A stretch of 62,000 nt of DNA, taken from the NCBI GenBank assembly GCA_002633005.1, contig NMRA01000298.1:109887-171886 (forward strand). The letters run 5' to 3'. The DNA is from Phoronis australis (taxonomy: Eukaryota; Phoronida; Phoronidae). Position 1 is the stretch's first letter. The number at the start of each line of letters is the position of its first letter. Shown here in pieces: positions 58,274-62,000 of this stretch. The notes below the pieces were generated by a model. The model had not been told where the DNA came from, searched no databases, and was given only the letters and a program-made list of their open reading frames with translations. The position numbers were made by a program, and so were the translations under genes.

Positions 58274-59478
58274 GGGGGTACGTACACTACGCACAGTCAA
58301 TCAACGTCAAATTTTGACTAAATTACAAATGTATTGGATGATCTCGAGTTTTGCGCTACCTCCAGTCGTGGTTTTGTTGAAAGTTGGCTTGAGAGATGGA
58401 GAACCTGCCTATGCAACATCAGTTGTCACATGACATCTCCTCTAGGATGTTACTTGCCAAGACCTGTGTGGCATTTTATTTCCCACAAATTTAATAATGT
58501 ACATTGTTTTTGTTTGTTTTGTCAGACTGGATGCATTTTAGAAATATCAGGGTTGTTCATGAGAGCAGCTGTATGCATAAATACTTGTGGACAATACTTT
58601 ATAGCACAGAGGTTGGAGGTACGTACACTACACAGGGGTACGCACACTACATTTCAATGACTTGTCAGGTTCATAAAAGAACACTAAGAATCTACTGAGA
58701 GTTAGTTCACTTAAAAAATCTATTCAAAGGGAACAAACAAAAAGTGCAGCATACATGTGTATATCTGTCTGTCATTCTTTGAAAACAGGCACATGTTAAA
58801 ATATAGGGGTACGTACACTACACAAATGCCAATATTTCACTCAAAACAATTGTATTTGTAATTAATACCCGTTTAACCTAACATTTTAATGCAGGGAACT
58901 CTGTGTGACAAATGTTGCATACTTGCCATGTAATATTTTCGTTGCATGGTATTTGTTCACATGGGGGCACGTACACTACACATGGGTACGTACCCTACAT
59001 TTCAATGACATGTCAAGTTTGTAACTAAATACCAAGAATCTACTGAGAGTTAGTTGATTTACTAAATCAATTTAAAGAGAAAAAGTAAAAAGCACAGCAT
59101 TTATGCGCATATTTGCCATACTTTGAAAATAGGCACAAATTAAAATATGGGGGTACGTACACTTCATAAATGCTAATATTCCAATCAAAACAAATGTATT
59201 TGCGATACACACCCTTTTAACCTATCATTTTTAAGGAAGGAAAGTGTCCATGACCAATGTTGCTCACTTTCCAAGTGATGCTTTAATTTTATAGCATTTG
59301 TAAACATGGGGGTACGTACACTACATCACTGTTTCTGCACCACATGGTAACATAATGTTGTACGGCCATTTATTTTTCATTAGTAATAATCAGCACAATG
59401 TTGTTATTTAAAAGACAGTAATTTCGCTTGCAATGGCCATTTGTGTTATTGAATTCCACATTGGGGTACGTACACTAC
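58274..59478 (+). repeat. GGGGTACGTACACTAC motif array in a tandem duplication
   Basis: Nine copies of GGGGTACGTACACTAC or one- to three-base variants start near 58274, 58617, 58635, 58806, 58963, 58984, 59149, 59308 and 59463. Two diverged tandem units of about 346 bp (58617-58962 and 58963-59307) each carry three. The spacing of main copies is about 155-170 bases. The motif keeps its palindromic GTACGTAC centre while the sequence between units has drifted. Confidence 0.85.
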
Positions 59479-59509
59479 ATTTTGTGAGCCCTTTTGGCCC
59501 ATTTTCACC

Positions 59510-60400
59510 ATAGCAAATCCGGGGCAATATCCGAAATTTTGGTTTGTTTAGATATTGAAGAATTTGCTGTGTTGCCTAGGCTAACATATTCTACAGTTCT
59601 TTGTATTACAAAGTGTGAACTTGTTTTAAACCCTCAGGGTCAGACACGCAGAATTCACAATTTTCGTAACCCCAACATTTCTCAATTATTAAGTACAACT
59701 TCGTCTATCAAGTGCTTCTGAAAGTATCTCAAGTTATTCCCAGTCATATTAAAGCAATTGCTTGCTTAATAAAACAAATTCCTTTTCGTAGTCGAAGGAC
59801 ACTCCTGATCAGTAACACAGGTTCAATATTTCAACGTTACTTCCACTGCGTAACGTAACTGTCACAATTTTACTAAAACTCAACTGCCGCCAGCAAATAG
59901 TATCCATGGAAAGCAAAATGGGGCGTTTTGAAAAAAATAAAGGTGGTATAGAGTAAGTGGAGCCAGTGTCATCGCACAGACAAACTATAAAGAGAATCAG
60001 TGACATAGCTTTTATCACCCTCTGCCTGGTCCATTAGCGAACATGCTCTAAAAGTGTTGAATTTTGGATTTTTTTCACGCTCACTAGTCGTTTTGCTTTT
60101 GGTATGATACGTATCAGCTTGTATTTTCTTGGATTTCAAACGATTTCAGCACAGGTGCAGAAATGGCATTTTTGGAAATTAAGTTTGACACATCCCCACC
60201 AAAAAACATATTAAAGTTTTGCCTCTGAACATAGCAACAGTTTGGGCAAATTACACTGGCGGAGTTAGGGTGATCAGGCGTTCACTGATCAAAAAATAGT
60301 AAAAGTAAAAGGACAAATCGCATAAATTTACGCACTATATACCGATATCGCAGTATGAACAAGAGCAATGTGGAGCGTCGAAGTGTGCTCACGAATGCAC
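59510..60400. other. No gene recognised
   Basis: Spacer between the two repeat arrays. A plus-strand frame (59494-59721) and a minus-strand frame (59809-60018) are short and motif-free. Confidence 0.4.
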
Positions 60401-60409
60401 TGCAAATGA

Positions 60410-61580
60410 TGGAATTATGGGTTCTTTATTTTTATCAATAATGGCCACTTGATGGTGCAAAAACATCGAATCCATCCGAAAACGCGATCATGCTATTGCC
60501 TTCTTTAAAGAAAGCAATTTCCAAATTTCAAAAAATCAGTCAAGGAACTTCAGAGAAACAAAAGAAAACGGAATAAAACGAAATTACCACTAGGGCGAAC
60601 AATGATCGTTGGATCCGGTTGAGAGTCGTCGCCGTCTGTTGTTTGCTTCATATACATGCAAATTAATACATTTACTAACTTTAATAAAGATCCTGTAGTG
60701 GGTTTAGGAGGTACAGTTTTGGGCGCAAAACAGAACAACACTACCGCTAGGAGGCGCCGCAATAGTCAAAGTCTTCATTTTCAACCGTCTTCTTCACACT
60801 GAGAACATATACGCCAATTTTTAAAACCATCCTTAGAATGGTTTGGCTGATAAAGGATTGGACGCTAAAAAGCAGACTCGAAAACAGCAAAATGACCACT
60901 ACGTGGCGCAAAATACCTTGACTCCATCCGAAAACGGGTGGATAGCGTCATCTCATCAATACATGCTTGTATTCAACATTTTATGAACATCTGTTGAGGA
61001 CCTTTGAAGATAGAGAGGTAAACGTAATAAAATTGCCAATAGGGGACACATCGGTTGTCAGATCTGTCCGACAGTCATCGTCGTCTGTTGTCAACATCAT
61101 ATAAATGCACTATTTAATGTTAGTAAAGATCCTGCAAACGGTTTATGATGTACAACCTTGGATGCAAAAAACAAACGAAACTGCAACTCACAGTAATCGA
61201 AGTCGTCGGGAAGTTATAGTAAACAGTTCTCTTCATAGTAAGAATATATTTGTCAATTTTCAGAGTCATCCTGAGAGCGGTTTCGTTGAAAGAGGGGTGG
61301 ACACCAAAACCAGACTCGAAACCAGTAAAAATGGCCACTAGGTAGCGCAAACTACGTCGAATCCATCCGAAAACGGGAGGACAGCGTCATCTCACTAATA
61401 CATGCATATGCCTACTGTATACGCAATTTTTTTTGAAAATACATTGAAGAACTTTGAAAATACAGAAGTAAAGGTAAACAACATAAAAAATGCTAGTAAG
61501 GGGCACACCACTAGTCGAAGCCTTCCACATATAAATATGTGGGCGCATAAAAATGGTGCCGCCCTCTCCTGATATCCTAG
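60410..61580 (+). repeat. Tandem repeat (period about 440) with CTCF-like cores
   Basis: Three diverged units share AATGGCCACTAGGTAGCGCAAA, then CGAATCCATCCGAAAACGGG and GCGTCATCTCAYTAATACATGC; others share GTCGTCGCCGTCTGTTG and TAAAGATCCTG. Cores resembling the CTCF consensus CCASYAGRKGGCRC lie near 60444, 60587, 60744, 60896, 61036 and 61335. An inverted single relative is at 40190-40580. It could be a dispersed mobile element or a regulatory/insulator-like array. Confidence 0.75.
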
Positions 61581-61599
61581 ATAAATCACTGGATTACTT

Positions 61600-62000
61600 A
61601 TGATATCCCAAAGTGAAACTATCAACTACGTGACAGTCTGGACATGAGAAATCAACTATCTCTATTTCTGGAAACAAACAATTCGAGAGATTTCAGCTAG
61701 TGGTCTGGTGTCGTTTTTTTAACTTCATCTTGCAGCGGCTGTGGGCTGGTTAATTTAAGGCGGCATAGATGGAAACGTGTGGCAGCTTGCCTGAAATTTA
61801 TATTTTAGTTAACGTAATACTAACTTAAGCGTAGTATAATCAAGGATATGACGGGCCGTTCGAGGGAAAATGCTGCTGTAAATTTGCGTTTGTAATTACG
61901 ATTGTGTGCACCGTTAATCACGACGACGCAAAATTACTCTGGCAATTTATTCATAATGATGTTAAGTTACGAGCGTAACTTAATTCTTCGCGGCGTCGTA
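61600..62000. other. No gene recognised
   Basis: Right edge of the window. Nothing beyond short chance frames is visible. Confidence 0.4.

Noticed and set aside
58334-58698. Two overlapping plus-strand frames of 64-108 codons
   Set aside because: They overlap the tandem motif array and share no sequence with any family I know.
1-62000. CRISPR array, operons or other prokaryotic features
   Set aside because: The regularly spaced motif at 58-59 kb lacks spacer/repeat structure of a CRISPR, and all coding evidence is split by spliceosomal introns.

Overview
The window is eukaryotic and animal-like. Coding sequence sits in short exons (about 95-370 bases) with matching splice phases and GT..AG borders, separated by long AT-rich introns and intergenic DNA. 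It is crowded with remnants of LINE, LTR, SINE and DNA transposons. The recognisable protein modules (CTHRC1-type C-terminal domain, fibronectin type II, PAN/apple, THAP) are metazoan. A marine invertebrate such as a lancelet or hemichordate fits best, but the species assignment is inference.

The genes form a one-directional tandem array on the minus strand encoding secreted proteins with the C-terminal domain of CTHRC1 (collagen triple helix repeat-containing 1). I find six terminal exons: A1 (5.6 kb), B1 (15.5 kb), C (26.4 kb), A3 (42.8 kb), A2 (50.6 kb) and B2 (54.7 kb). A1 and A2 each keep the three last exons. Gene C can be followed from a signal-peptide/PAN exon at 40.0 kb through five further exons to a stop at 26.36 kb, with every splice phase compatible (about 336 residues). 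A phase 1-1 fibronectin type II exon at 24.8 kb probably belongs to gene B1. No collagen Gly-X-Y stretch is visible anywhere, so the vertebrate collagen stalk seems to be replaced by PAN or FN2 modules.

The array grew by segmental duplication. About 3-15.8 kb (A1-B1) matches 49.5-55.1 kb (A2-B2), and a shorter third copy lies at 42.1-43.56 kb (A3). Each copy carries private insertions or deletions: about 0.8 kb, 1.3 kb and 4.3 kb extra in copy 1, and a 745-bp terminal-inverted-repeat element in copy 2. The 4.3-kb difference changes the C-terminus of gene B. B1 also has a broken penultimate exon, while B2 keeps residues closer to the family consensus.

Other structures are a 141-bp MITE inside a coding exon of gene C, whose target duplication would allow removal as a GC-AG intron; a solo LTR nested in one of two 450-bp LTR-like direct repeats; a 208-bp inverted repeat carrying a signal-peptide reading frame; a nine-fold GGGGTACGTACACTAC array at 58.3-59.5 kb; and a tandem repeat at 60.4-61.6 kb (inverted relative at 40.3 kb) carrying CTCF-like cores. 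Long stretches at 17.2-18.9, 30-33, 35.4-39.6, 45.2-49.5 and 55.1-58.2 kb show nothing I can support as a gene.
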